From Fibrella aquatilis (lineage in GTDB: Bacteria; Bacteroidota; Bacteroidia; Cytophagales; Spirosomataceae), in the NCBI RefSeq assembly GCF_017353255.1, contig NZ_JAFMYU010000005.1:1-64000 (forward strand): 64,000 bases of DNA, in the 5' to 3' direction. Under the pieces are notes generated by a model that was not told the origin of the DNA, did no database searches, and worked only from the letters and a program-made list of their open reading frames with translations. Both the position numbers and the translations under genes were made by a program. The stretch's first letter is position 1. Each line of letters begins with the position of its first letter. Of this stretch, positions 18,066 to 28,200 are shown piece after piece.

Positions 18066-18920
18066 TTACGCTTTCAGCCGGTCTCTTAAGTACGTCAGCG
18101 ACCGTTTGTAGGCATCGGCGGCGGCGGCTTTGTCGTATTTGGGGTTACTGGGGTTGGCGAAACCATGAACGGCGTCGTACATTTTCACCTCGATTTTCTC
18201 GCCCGCTTTCTTCATGTTCTCCTCAAACTGCGCCACCACTTTGGGCGAAATGTAACCATCTTGTGAGCCAAACAGGCCCAGCACGTCGGTGTCGAGGGTT
18301 TTCAGTTTCTCTACGTCCATTTCAGGGAAGCCGTAGTACATCACGCAGCCTTTGGCCTGCTTGCCCTCTAACAGTGCCGATTGCAGCGACAGTCCACCAC
18401 CAAAGCACCAGCCTACGCTGGCAATCTCAGCTTTTGGGCCAGCCATAGCAATGGCACCCTTCATGATAGCACCCAAACGGGCTTTATCGGCACCCTGCAT
18501 CAGCTTCCCGGCTTCGGCGGGATCGGTAGCCACTTTGCCATCGTACATATCAATAGCGATGACGTTGACGTTTTTGAGGTCGTTGTAGAACGTCTCGGCT
18601 TCTTTTTTGATATGGTCGTTTAAGCCCCACCATTCCTGGTAGACGAACAGCCATTTGTCGGATGGCTTAGCTGATTTCAGCAGAAACGCATTGGCTTTTT
18701 TACCATCGGGTGTACTAAACGTGGTCATTTCACCGGCTTTGCTCACGTAGTGGAACGGCAGCGGACTTTCGTGGAAAGCCAAAAAGCCGGGGGCATCGAC
18801 AAACTGATCCATCCCTTTCATACCACAAACGGGTATCGACGTGGCAACGGTGGTGTCGGGTTTCGCGGGTGCCAGCAGCGACAGCACAAACGAGATAACG
18901 GAGATAAACAAGATTTTCAT
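18066..18920 (-). CDS. exported dienelactone-hydrolase-family protein
   Basis: 284 residues with an N-terminal signal segment (MKILFISVISFVLSLLAPA). The alpha/beta-hydrolase triad of dienelactone hydrolase is visible: Cys172 in GWCFGGG, Asp221 in FGSQDGYI and His252 in AVHGFANP. WGLND near residue 98 and IAIDMYDGK near 121 are further DLH landmarks. The family opens lactones (4-carboxymethylenebut-2-en-4-olide) and includes broader esterases; a Cys nucleophile is typical. Its periplasmic location argues against the classical aromatic-catabolism role and for another ester or lactone substrate. Confidence 0.9.
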   Translation of the reverse strand: MKILFISVISFVLSLLAPAKPDTTVATSIPVCGMKGMDQFVDAPGFLAFHESPLPFHYVSKAGEMTTFSTPDGKKANAFLLKSAKPSDKWLFVYQEWWGLNDHIKKEAETFYNDLKNVNVIAIDMYDGKVATDPAEAGKLMQGADKARLGAIMKGAIAMAGPKAEIASVGWCFGGGLSLQSALLEGKQAKGCVMYYGFPEMDVEKLKTLDTDVLGLFGSQDGYISPKVVAQFEENMKKAGEKIEVKMYDAVHGFANPSNPKYDKAAAADAYKRSLTYLRDRLKA

Positions 18921-18995
18921 GGGAACGGGGACATGTATGTTGATACAGGTAACTGAACGAGGAAAGCGCAGCCAAGGTTTGTTTATCGCCTGACG

Positions 18996-20303
18996 CTACG
19001 CCTGTTTCAGCGTAAAAATGGTGATTTCGGGCAAGATGCCGACGCGACCAGGGTAGCCTATGTAGCCGTAGCCCCGGTTGACGTAGAGCGTCTGCTCAAG
19101 GCCTTTCTTTGTCGGCTCTTTGTAGAGACCCGCCCACTGCCGGTAGAAATATTTAACCGGACTCCATTTGTAGTCACCAATTTCGACGCCAAACTGCGCT
19201 CCGTGGGTATGACCGCTGAAGGTGACGTCAATGTCGGGGTAGTTGGGGCGCACTTCGGCATCCCAGTGCGTAGGGTCGTGCGAGAGCAGGAGCTTGACAG
19301 GGTAGTCTTCGGCACCCTGATACGCCTTGGCCAAATTACCCGCCCGCAACGCCGCCGGGCCGAAACCGAGGTTTTGTACCCCGATAATGGCCAGTTTGTC
19401 GCCGTTCTGGGTCAGAATATGATTTTCGTCCATAAGCGGGTTCCAGCCCATAAGCTTATGGGCCTTCACCACATTGAGCACGTTCTGGCGCTGGGCGGCC
19501 TCGCTGGGCCACTGCACATAGGCCCCGTAGTCGTGGTTGCCGAGGGTGGAAAAGACACCCAGCGGGGCCTTCACCTTATTGAAAATGTCGATGTAGTCGT
19601 TCACCTCGTCGGCGCGGCTGTTGACCAGGTCGCCGGTGAAAAAGACCAGGTCGGGCTTCTCGCGCAGGAGCATGTCTACGCCCCCCTTCACGGCAGTTTT
19701 GTTGAAGAAGCTGCCCGAATGAATGTCCGACAGTTGGGCAATGGTGAGGCCGTCGAAGCTACGGGGCAGGTTTTTCAGGGGCAGCGTCACCCGCCGAACG
19801 CGGTAATCATGTGCCCCGGAGATGATGCCGTAGGAGAATGCCACAAGGGGGATGGTTCCAGCAGCGAGGGCTGTTTTCACCAGAAAATCGGAGCGCGTAA
19901 TCGTCTCATTACGGGGAGGGACGTTGGCACCCGGCAGTTCGGTGTGCGGAGTTTCGGTAGGGCTAATAGTGCCTCCAACAACCTGCGTCCATATCCAAGA
20001 GAAGAAGCGAACAATGTCGCCAATGAACAGGAAAATGATGCTGATGAACTTTGAAAAGTAGACAATGGCTACGGCAAACGTCAGCATCGTACGCGTAATG
20101 CGCCCCATTGAGTCGGCGGGGAGGGTCAGGATGAAAAGGTAGGTGACAATGGAGAGAACCGAAAATCCCCAAAAACCCCAGGCCATAGTGCGCTGGGTGG
20201 CCTCCGTAGACGACCGGAACAGAAATTTAAGGGCCTGAAAAATGTAGAGATCGATCAGCAGAAAGATGCCAATCATCAAATAACCAAGCAGGGAACGGCT
20301 CAT
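18996..20303 (-). CDS. membrane-anchored metallophosphoesterase (YkuE-like)
   Basis: 435 residues. Three or four N-terminal hydrophobic helices (1-110) and a further short one near 145-160 anchor the protein; a calcineurin-like phosphoesterase domain follows. Metal-binding motifs are complete: LSDIHSG (191-197), GDLVNSR (224-230), GNHDYG (255-260) and a late GHTHGAQFG. A C-terminal LYVNRGYGYIGYP is typical of the YkuE/UDP-diacylglucosamine-hydrolase-like branch. It probably hydrolyses phosphodiesters or lipid-linked phosphates at the outer face of the inner membrane. The substrate is undetermined. Confidence 0.92.
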   Translation of the reverse strand: MSRSLLGYLMIGIFLLIDLYIFQALKFLFRSSTEATQRTMAWGFWGFSVLSIVTYLFILTLPADSMGRITRTMLTFAVAIVYFSKFISIIFLFIGDIVRFFSWIWTQVVGGTISPTETPHTELPGANVPPRNETITRSDFLVKTALAAGTIPLVAFSYGIISGAHDYRVRRVTLPLKNLPRSFDGLTIAQLSDIHSGSFFNKTAVKGGVDMLLREKPDLVFFTGDLVNSRADEVNDYIDIFNKVKAPLGVFSTLGNHDYGAYVQWPSEAAQRQNVLNVVKAHKLMGWNPLMDENHILTQNGDKLAIIGVQNLGFGPAALRAGNLAKAYQGAEDYPVKLLLSHDPTHWDAEVRPNYPDIDVTFSGHTHGAQFGVEIGDYKWSPVKYFYRQWAGLYKEPTKKGLEQTLYVNRGYGYIGYPGRVGILPEITIFTLKQA

Positions 20304-20353
20304 TTTGGGGTGTTTTCAGCAGCAGGTCGTAGCCAGGTTAACCCAAAAAAACA

Positions 20354-20370
20354 GCCCGAAGTTTTCGGGC
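20354..20370 (-). terminator. rho-independent terminator after DUF1501 gene
   Basis: GCCCGAA / TTCGGGC stem with a 3-nt loop, followed on the minus strand by TGTTTTTTT. It sits two bases past the DUF1501 stop and ends the two-gene transcript. Confidence 0.9.
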
Positions 20371-20371
20371 C

Positions 20372-21829
20372 TCACGCCAGCATCCCCTTCACCAGTTTAC
20401 CAGCCACATCGGTTAGCCGGAATCGCCGCCCCTGGTATTCATAGATGAGTTTCTCGTGGTCGATACCCAGCAGGTGCAACAGCGTGGCCTGAAAATCGTG
20501 GACGTGGACCGGGTTGTGGGCGATGTTGTAGCCGAACTCATCGGTTTCGCCATACGTGATGCCAGGTTTGATGCCGCCTCCCGCCATCCAGACCGTAAAG
20601 CAGCGGGGGTGGTGGTCGCGGCCATAGTTATCTTTGGTCAGCTTGCCCTGCGAATAGTTAGTCCGGCCAAATTCGCCCCCCCAAACTACAACGGTGTCGT
20701 CGAGCAGGCCGCGTTGTTTCAGGTCCTGCACCAGCGCCGCCGACGCCTGATCGGTGGCTTTGCATTGCTTGGTCAGCCCCGACGGCAGGTTGCCGTGCTG
20801 GTCCCAACCCTGATGATAGAGTTGCACAAATTTCACATCGCGCTCTACCAATCGTCTGGCCATTAAACAGTTAGCAGCAAAGGTGCCGGGTGTGCGGGCA
20901 TCGGGACCGTAAAGATCGAACACCCAGTCTGGCTCGTCGGACAGGTTGTTGACGTCGGGCACGGAGGTTTGCATGCGGAAGGCCATCTCATACTGCGCAA
21001 TGCGGTTGCCAATGTCGGGGTCACCCGCCTGCTCGGCCTGCGCCTGGTTCAGTTCATTAAGGGCGTCGAGCATGGCCCGGCGGTCGGTTTTGGTGTAGCC
21101 CTCCGGGTTGTTAAGGTACAGCACCGGATCGGCCCCCGCGCGGAACTGAACGCCCTGGTGTTTAGACGGCAGAAATCCGTTGCCCCACAGCCGGGCATAG
21201 AGTGGCTGGTCCTGCGGCGCATTGTTCGACACTAACACGATGAACGCAGGCAGGTTTTCATTCTCGGAACCCAGTCCGTAGCTCACCCACGACCCCATAC
21301 TGGGCCGACCGGCCAGTTGGTTGCCCGTCTGAAAAAACGTCAGCGCCGGGTCATGGTTGATCTGCTCGGTATACATCGATTTCACGAAGCACAGATCGTC
21401 TACCACCTGACTGGTGTAAGGTAGCAGTTCGCTCACGTAGGCCCTACTTTGGCCATGTTGCGCAAATTTGTAAGGTGATCCTACCAGTGGCAACGTAGCC
21501 TGCGAAGCACTCATACCCGTGAGCCGCTGCCCTTTCCTGACCGAAGCGGGCAAGTCCTGCCCATGCATTTTTTCGAGCATGGGTTTGTAATCGAACAGTT
21601 CCAACTGGCTGGGTCCACCACTTTGGCACAGGTAGACAATCCGTTTTGCTTTCGGGATATGGTGGGGCGCACCCAGCACACCGCTCTGTTCTACCGCCTT
21701 TTGAGGACTGGAAAACAGCTTATCGGGGTATAGCAATGACCCCAGCGCCAGTGTACCCAGTCCCAACGAAGTTTTCGTCAGGAACGACCGCCGATTCAGC
21801 GCGTCCGTAAGTTGTTGGTCGTGGTTCAT
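20372..21829 (-). CDS. DUF1501 (sulfatase-like) protein, Tat-exported
   Basis: 485 residues. The N-terminus LNRRSFLTKTSLGLGTLALG is a twin-arginine-type signal, so the folded protein is exported. The DUF1501 body belongs to the alkaline-phosphatase/sulfatase-like superfamily: VYLCQSGGPSQLELFDYKP, DQHGNLP, VVVWGGEFGRTNYSQG and GRDHHPRCFTVWMAGGG are its conserved blocks. Family biochemistry is essentially unknown. Its start overlaps the stop of the DUF1549/DUF1553 gene by 4 bp (ATGA), the same pairing that is abundant in Planctomycetes, so the two products probably act together in the periplasm. Confidence 0.92.
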   Translation of the reverse strand: MNHDQQLTDALNRRSFLTKTSLGLGTLALGSLLYPDKLFSSPQKAVEQSGVLGAPHHIPKAKRIVYLCQSGGPSQLELFDYKPMLEKMHGQDLPASVRKGQRLTGMSASQATLPLVGSPYKFAQHGQSRAYVSELLPYTSQVVDDLCFVKSMYTEQINHDPALTFFQTGNQLAGRPSMGSWVSYGLGSENENLPAFIVLVSNNAPQDQPLYARLWGNGFLPSKHQGVQFRAGADPVLYLNNPEGYTKTDRRAMLDALNELNQAQAEQAGDPDIGNRIAQYEMAFRMQTSVPDVNNLSDEPDWVFDLYGPDARTPGTFAANCLMARRLVERDVKFVQLYHQGWDQHGNLPSGLTKQCKATDQASAALVQDLKQRGLLDDTVVVWGGEFGRTNYSQGKLTKDNYGRDHHPRCFTVWMAGGGIKPGITYGETDEFGYNIAHNPVHVHDFQATLLHLLGIDHEKLIYEYQGRRFRLTDVAGKLVKGMLA

Positions 21830-24800
21830 CGTCGTGTAATAAATGAATCCGAATTCATGATTGTGCTGGCTACAACGGTGGTGGCGGCCAGCGTGGGGGC
21901 ATCCGTGTGGGTTTGCATGGCATGTGCCCCGGCGTGGAGCCAGCCTTTCATGTTGGCCGGGCTTCGGGCAAACAACGCCCGTTCGTGTTCGTACAGATTG
22001 GTTAAAATGGCCAACTCCTTCACCGACGGTTGGTGGGCGGTGAGCAGGCGATAGGCATAGCGAATGCGGTCGTTGAGGGCGGCTTTTTCAGTACATACCC
22101 GCTCAGCAATAACGCGGGCAGCCTCCACAAACTGTGGGTCGTTGAGGAGAACCAGCGCCTGCAATGGGGTGCTGGTTTTTTGTCGTTGCACCACGCAATA
22201 GCTTCGGGAGGGTGCGTCGAGGGTATTCATAGACGGGGGCGGATTGGTGCGTTTCCAAAAGGTGTACAGGCTGCGGCGGTACAAGCTTTCGCCCGAATCA
22301 GGTTCGTACACGGCGTTATTCACCGCCCATAAACCCGTTGGTTGATAGGGCTTTACGCTGGGACCACCCAGCTTTGGCGATAGTAATCCGCTACTGGCCA
22401 GGGCATGATCACGTACTATTTCGGCGGGCAGCCGGAACGCCGGACCTCGCGCCAGCCAGGTGTTCTCCGGATCTTTTTTCAGTCCGTCGGGCGTTATCTG
22501 CGACGACTGCCGGTAGGTGGCCGAGAGCACGATGAGGCGTTGCATGGCTTTCACGTTCCAGTGCATATCGTGACTGAACTGAACGGCCAGCCAATCCAGC
22601 AGTTCGGGGTGCGTGGGCAAGCCACCCTGATTGCCAAAGTTGTTGGCGTTTTTATGCAGTCCAACGCCGAAATACCGTTGCCAATATCGGTTCACGACTA
22701 CCCGCGCCGTGAGCGGGTGGTCGGGCTGAAAGAGCCATTGGGCCAGGCCAAGACGGTTTTTTGGCAGATTGTTGCCGAAAGGAAAAAGCTGATTCGGCAC
22801 GTCGGGCTGAACCCGCTGGCCAGGCGCATCATACACGCCGCGCTTGAGAATAAACGACGGACGAGGCTTTTTCAACTCGTCCATGACCATCATTTCGGGA
22901 ATATCCTCCACCACGCGGTTGCGTTCGGCACGCTGCGTCAATAGTTCCGTCCGCCGTTGCCGATACGGGCCAGAGACCGTGGCTAAGTAGTACGGATACA
23001 AGGCGTTAGGGTTGGTAATTGATCCCGAAATAGGTTTCATTTCGCCTGGAAACTGCGCCAGCAGGGCTACTTCGGGGGCGGTCAGTTCGCGGCCGTACAC
23101 CAGCAGTTCGTCGACGAGGCCATTTTTGAAACCTGTGCCCCGCATGTCGGCTCCAATTTGCAAACCGGGCTGTTTGCCAGTCATACTTTTGCCCACGGGC
23201 CAGACAATATCTTTGTAGAGGTTGTCTTTCTCGGTCATCATCGGCATCTCTTTTCCCGCCACGTACAGCTTCAGCCCACTCGCCCGGCTCGACCCGTCGT
23301 AAGTCATCAGCAAGTGTACCCAGGTCTGTTTGGGTAGGGATAACTGACTCACTTTCAAGATGTTGTTGTAGGGCCAAGTGTGGGCCATAAGCAGTTCGGC
23401 GTGGCCGTCGCGGAGGTTTAGAAAATAGCCCCGAAAATTGTAGAGTATGTCGCCCTGCCCTTTGTGGAAAATCACGCCCTTGTTCAGTTCGTTAGGAATA
23501 TTGACCCATACCCCCACCGAAAAAGCCTGCGCCCGGTTGAAGATGCCGACCGATCCAAGGTCCAGAATATCGTCGCCGTTGGAACGGAACGCCCGCCCCT
23601 GCTTGCCCGGCACCAGCACCGGGTCGACCACGCTGCCTTTGTCTTTCACCGACAGTTCATTGACGAATTTTTTCGCCACCAGTTTATCAAACGTGAAACG
23701 GGCCTGCAGGCCATTTTTAGGGTCGAACGTCCACGTGTTTTTCTGCCCCGTCTGCCATTCAGCAAAGGCTGTTTTTTCGGTTTGTGCCGTAGTGGCCAGG
23801 TGCTGTTCGGTGGTTTTGATGGTGGCATCCAGATAAGCCAGCAGGCTGTCATGCCGGGCCTCGGTCAGCAGCATGGTTGGCACGGGCATGGCATCGTCCC
23901 AAGAGATTTGCCCGGCCTCGTCTACGTTGTTGAAGAAGCTGAACAGGCTGAAATAATCTTTCTGCGAAACGGGATCGAACTTATGGTCGTGGCAGCGGGC
24001 GCACTCTACGGTCATGCCCAGAAAAGCCGTGCCGAGGGTGTTGGTCCGGTCGGCCACGTATTCGACCCGAAACTCTTCATTCACGATACCGCCCTCCATG
24101 TTCTGCGCGTGCATCCGGTTGAAGGCCGTGGCAATTCGTTGGTCGCGCGTGGGTTTGGGCAGCAGGTCACCCGCCAGTTGCCAGGTGGCAAATTGGTTGA
24201 AGGGCATATTTTGGTTGAACGCCTTGATGACCCAGTCGCGGTAGGGCCAAACGGGGCGGTAGCGGTCTACGGTGTAGCCGTGGGTATCGGCAAAGCGGGC
24301 TACGTCAAGCCAGTCGATGGCCATCTTTTCGCCGTAATGGGGCGATTTCAGGAGCCGATCCACCACCTTTTCGTAGGCATTGGGCGCTTTGTCGGCCAAA
24401 AAAGCGTCGATTTCGGGCACGGTAGGCGGCAGGCCCGTCAGGTCGAGGCTCACTCGTCGCAACAGCGTTTCGCGGTCTGCCTCCGGCAACGGTTTCAGCC
24501 CTTTTTCGTCCAGCTTTTGTAGCACAAAATAGTCGATGCCGTTTTTGGGCCAGATAGTGTTGCTGATGTCAGGTAAGGCGCGTTTTTCGGGCTTAATGAG
24601 CGCCCAGTGCGGTTTGTATTCGGCCCCCTGCTCAATCCACTTACAGATCACCGCTTTCTCATAATCAGACAGCACCCGATTCGACGATTTGGGCGGCATC
24701 ATCAGGTCATTATCCTTGGTAATGAGCCGGTTATATACTTCTGAGTCGGCCAGATCGCCGGGAACGATGGCGTGCTTATGGCGGGCTTTTTTCAGGGTGG

Positions 24801-25044
24801 CGTAGGCACCTTCGGGCGTGGCTAATTCCAGCCCGGCTTTTTGGGCCATTTTGTCGGGGCCGTGGCAGAAAAAGCACTTATCCGACAAGATGGGTTTTAC
24901 GTGCAGGTTGTAGTCTATTTGCTGAGGTAGCACCGCGTCGAACCGGGCTATCTCGGCGGGTTTATCAACCCCGCACCCTTGCAACCCGATCAGCAACAGT
25001 CCCAGCAGCCCACCCATAAACTGGCATAACGTCTGCATAGGCAT
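21826..25044 (-). CDS. PSCyt1-DUF1549-LamG-DUF1553 lipoprotein
   Basis: 1072 residues, probably a lipoprotein (LIGLQGC, Cys24). Order of domains: a planctomycete-type cytochrome c domain with the single CFFCH haem motif at 57-61, then DUF1549 (about 165-375, WLDVARFADTHGYTVDRYRP), a LamG-like lectin fold (about 450-660, LQARFTFDKL ... FKNGLVDELLVYGREL), and DUF1553 (about 745-1000, PLTARVVVNRYWQRYFG ... STPLQALVLLNDPQF). It probably combines electron transfer with carbohydrate or sulfated-glycan processing; this is inferred, as no member has a clear assigned reaction. It is translationally coupled to DUF1501 downstream. Confidence 0.93.
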   Translation of the reverse strand: MPMQTLCQFMGGLLGLLLIGLQGCGVDKPAEIARFDAVLPQQIDYNLHVKPILSDKCFFCHGPDKMAQKAGLELATPEGAYATLKKARHKHAIVPGDLADSEVYNRLITKDNDLMMPPKSSNRVLSDYEKAVICKWIEQGAEYKPHWALIKPEKRALPDISNTIWPKNGIDYFVLQKLDEKGLKPLPEADRETLLRRVSLDLTGLPPTVPEIDAFLADKAPNAYEKVVDRLLKSPHYGEKMAIDWLDVARFADTHGYTVDRYRPVWPYRDWVIKAFNQNMPFNQFATWQLAGDLLPKPTRDQRIATAFNRMHAQNMEGGIVNEEFRVEYVADRTNTLGTAFLGMTVECARCHDHKFDPVSQKDYFSLFSFFNNVDEAGQISWDDAMPVPTMLLTEARHDSLLAYLDATIKTTEQHLATTAQTEKTAFAEWQTGQKNTWTFDPKNGLQARFTFDKLVAKKFVNELSVKDKGSVVDPVLVPGKQGRAFRSNGDDILDLGSVGIFNRAQAFSVGVWVNIPNELNKGVIFHKGQGDILYNFRGYFLNLRDGHAELLMAHTWPYNNILKVSQLSLPKQTWVHLLMTYDGSSRASGLKLYVAGKEMPMMTEKDNLYKDIVWPVGKSMTGKQPGLQIGADMRGTGFKNGLVDELLVYGRELTAPEVALLAQFPGEMKPISGSITNPNALYPYYLATVSGPYRQRRTELLTQRAERNRVVEDIPEMMVMDELKKPRPSFILKRGVYDAPGQRVQPDVPNQLFPFGNNLPKNRLGLAQWLFQPDHPLTARVVVNRYWQRYFGVGLHKNANNFGNQGGLPTHPELLDWLAVQFSHDMHWNVKAMQRLIVLSATYRQSSQITPDGLKKDPENTWLARGPAFRLPAEIVRDHALASSGLLSPKLGGPSVKPYQPTGLWAVNNAVYEPDSGESLYRRSLYTFWKRTNPPPSMNTLDAPSRSYCVVQRQKTSTPLQALVLLNDPQFVEAARVIAERVCTEKAALNDRIRYAYRLLTAHQPSVKELAILTNLYEHERALFARSPANMKGWLHAGAHAMQTHTDAPTLAATTVVASTIMNSDSFITRR

Positions 25045-25170
25045 TGGGTATAATTTTCATAATCCGTTGTCACAGAGAAAGGTAGCCAGGCGCTGCGATT
25101 ACCCTATCTGGCCATTGATTCTGAACCTGTTGGCCAAATCTCAAGGCACCGGCAGCACGGCAACTCATCC

Positions 25171-25228
25171 TTGTCACAAACAAAAAAGGCTCTCAACGCG
25201 CGTTGAGAGCCTTTTTTGTTTGTGACAA
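25171..25228. terminator. perfect 58-bp palindrome, bidirectional terminator
   Basis: 28-bp perfect arms meet at CG. The inner stem GGCTCTCAACG is flanked by A-runs on the left and T-runs on the right, so it reads as a rho-independent terminator on both strands. It follows the RND permease stop on the minus strand. Confidence 0.92.
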
Positions 25229-25232
25229 GCCG

Positions 25233-28200
25233 TTACACCTCAGCGGGTTCTTCCTGCGCAACGGGCTGCATTGTGCTATCGCCCTTGCGGAACCACTTGT
25301 CGCGGACGCGCTCGTTGATCCAGTAAAGACACGGTACAATCACCAGCGTCAGCACGGTAGAGAACGTGAGACCGTAGATGATGGTCCAGGCCAGAATATT
25401 CCAGAACACCGAACTGTCGCCACCGATAACAATATGCGGGTTGAAGTCGCGGAAGAGGCTGACAAAATCGACCGTGATACCGAAGGCTAGGGGTACCAAA
25501 CCCAGCACCGCCGCCGCCGCCGTAAGCAATACGGGCGTCAGACGGGTGCCACCAGCTTCGATGATGGCCTCACGCGTGGGTATGCCCCGGCCCCGTAGCT
25601 CTTCGATAAACTCGATCAGCAGGATACCGTTTTTCACCACGATCCCCGCCAGGGCAATGATCCCTACGCCCGACATGATGACCGAGAACTGTTTGCCCGT
25701 GATCATGAAGCCCAGGAACACCCCAATCAGCGACAGCAAAATGGTGGTGAAAATGATAAAGGGCTTCACCACCGAGTTGAACTGCGTGGCCAGGATGAGG
25801 TAGATAATCAGGATGGCAATACCGAACGCCGACACCAGGAAGTTCATTGACTCTTGCTGATCTTCCTGCTCACCACCCATCTTCACGGTGTACCCGTTGG
25901 GCACGTCGATATCGCCGACGATCTGTTGAATCTGCGCCACAATCTGGTTGGCGTTGTAGCCCCCCACCACGTCGGAACTGAGCGTGACAAGGCGGCTCTG
26001 ATTCTTGCGGTTGATCTGGCTAAACGTGGTTGAATACTGGATATCCACCACCGACGTCAGCGGCACCTGCCGTAGTGCACCGCCGCTGTTCATATCGCGG
26101 TACACGATATTCTGGCTAAGCAGCCGCTCAATCTGGCTGCGGTTGTCTTTCCGCAAACGGACCATAATGGGGTATTCATCTTTGGCATCGCGGAATTTCG
26201 ATACCTCGGTACCAAACAGGGCCGTACGAATGCTGAAGGCCACCTGTTGCGAACTAATACCCTCACGCTCAGCTTTTTCCCGGTTGATGTTCAGCACAAT
26301 TTCGGGTTTGTTGGTCACCAGGTCTGACTTCAGTTTCTCGATACCCTGTACGCCCGCCGCCTGGATACGCTGCCGAATCTGGTTTTCCAGTTTCTGCAAC
26401 ACCACAAAGTCGTCGCCCGCAATTTCCACCGAAATAGGCTTACCAGTGGGCGGCCCGTTGCTTTCGCGCTGCACAGAAATCTCCGTGCCCGGAATACCCT
26501 GCATGGCAATACGCACTTTGTTCAACAGCGAATCGGTCGAGATGCCTTCGCGCTCCTCGTTGCCTTTGAACGCAATCGTTACCTTCGATTTCTGCGGCGT
26601 GGCATTGCGGTCGGGGTTTTGGGGATCACCGGCGTTCTTTCCTACGTTTGAGATCACCGAGTTTACGGTGTGTTCAGCTTTGTTATCGGCCAAGACTTTA
26701 TACACCCGCTTCTCAATCACCTTCGTCACCGAGTCGGTTACGGTGGCGTCGGTACCCTGGGGCATCTCATTATAGACGTAGATATAATCAGGTTCGCCGC
26801 TGGGGAAGAAAATCACTTTGGGTGGGAACACTCCTAACAGGAAAAACGTCATCACGAGCAAACCAAACGCCGCCGCCACGGTCCAAACGGGCCGGTAGCC
26901 CGTGAGCAGGAACGAAATCAGCTTCCGGTAGCCATTTTTCAGCCGGGGTAACAGCCGCTCCTGGAAGGGTACAATCAGGCGGGGCGTGAGCACGTAGTGG
27001 TTAAAGACGTAGAGCAGGATAGCCAGTATAAACAGGTTACCGATGCCCCGGTCAATGAGATAACCAATCACGGCCAGTACCCCCAAAATAATCAGCGGAC
27101 GTTTAATTTCGGCAAAGCCCTGTTTGTCTTCGTGGTTATCGTCGTCATGACGGTTCATGAATGATACCGCAAAAACGGGGTTGATCACGTAGGCCACAAA
27201 CAGCGACGCGAAAAGGGTCAGAATAAGCGTCAGGGGCAGGAATTTCATGAATTCGCCCACAATACCCGGCCAGAACAACAGCGGGAAAAACGGCGCGATG
27301 GTGGTCAGCGTACCCGAAAATACGGGGATGAACACCTCGCCCGCCGCCGCTTTCACGGCCTGCTGAATAGTCCAGTCTTTATTCTGATTGAAGAGTCGGT
27401 GCGTGTTTTCGATCACCACAATGGCGTCATCGACCACCAACCCCAGCCCTAGTAAAAAGGCAAACAGCACGATGGTATTGAGTGTGAACGCCGTGCCCAC
27501 CACCGGCCCCAGCACGGGCATGAGCACAAAGGCCACCAGCGCCGACAGTGGCACCGACAAACCCACGAAGATGGCATCGCGCACACCCATGAAAAACATC
27601 AGCACGAGCACCACAAAGATGAAGCCCAGCACCACGGTGTTTACCAGGTCATTGACGTTCTCTTTGGTCCGCTCGCTCTGGTCGGCCGTGATTTTGATGT
27701 CGAGGCCCTGCGGGAAGCGGTCGGCTTTGTACTCGTCAATGGTTTTCTCGATCCGCTCTGATGCCGACAGCAGGTTAGCCCCGGCGCGTTTGATCACGTT
27801 GAGCGTTACGACGGTCTTATTATCGAGCCGGGCAAAATCCTGCTGCTCTTCAAAGCTATCCTGCACGTCGGCCACGTCGCCGAGACGCACGGTGGCCCCG
27901 GTTGCCGAGCGAATTTGCAGGTTGCGGATCTGATCTACACCCGTAAACTCACCCTTCACACGCAGGGTACGGCGCACGCCGTCAACGTCTAGATCACCAC
28001 CCGACACGTTGATGTTTTCGCCCTGCACGGCACTCTGAATGTCGAAAAACGTCAGGCCTGTGCTCTGCATCCGGGACAAGTCTACGTTGATCTGAATTTC
28101 GCGTTTTAGGGCACCCACAATATCCACGCGGCTGATTTCAGGCATGGCCTCAATGGCGTCCTGCATGTCTTCGGCGTACTCTTTCAACTGGTTGAGCGAA

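Noticed and set aside
19203-20054. 283-codon plus-strand open frame
   Set aside because: Antisense of the metallophosphoesterase, whose metal motifs are all present on the minus strand.
23464-24522. Long plus-strand open frame opposite the DUF1553 gene
   Set aside because: High-GC codon-position shadow; the sense frame contains complete known domains and a haem motif.
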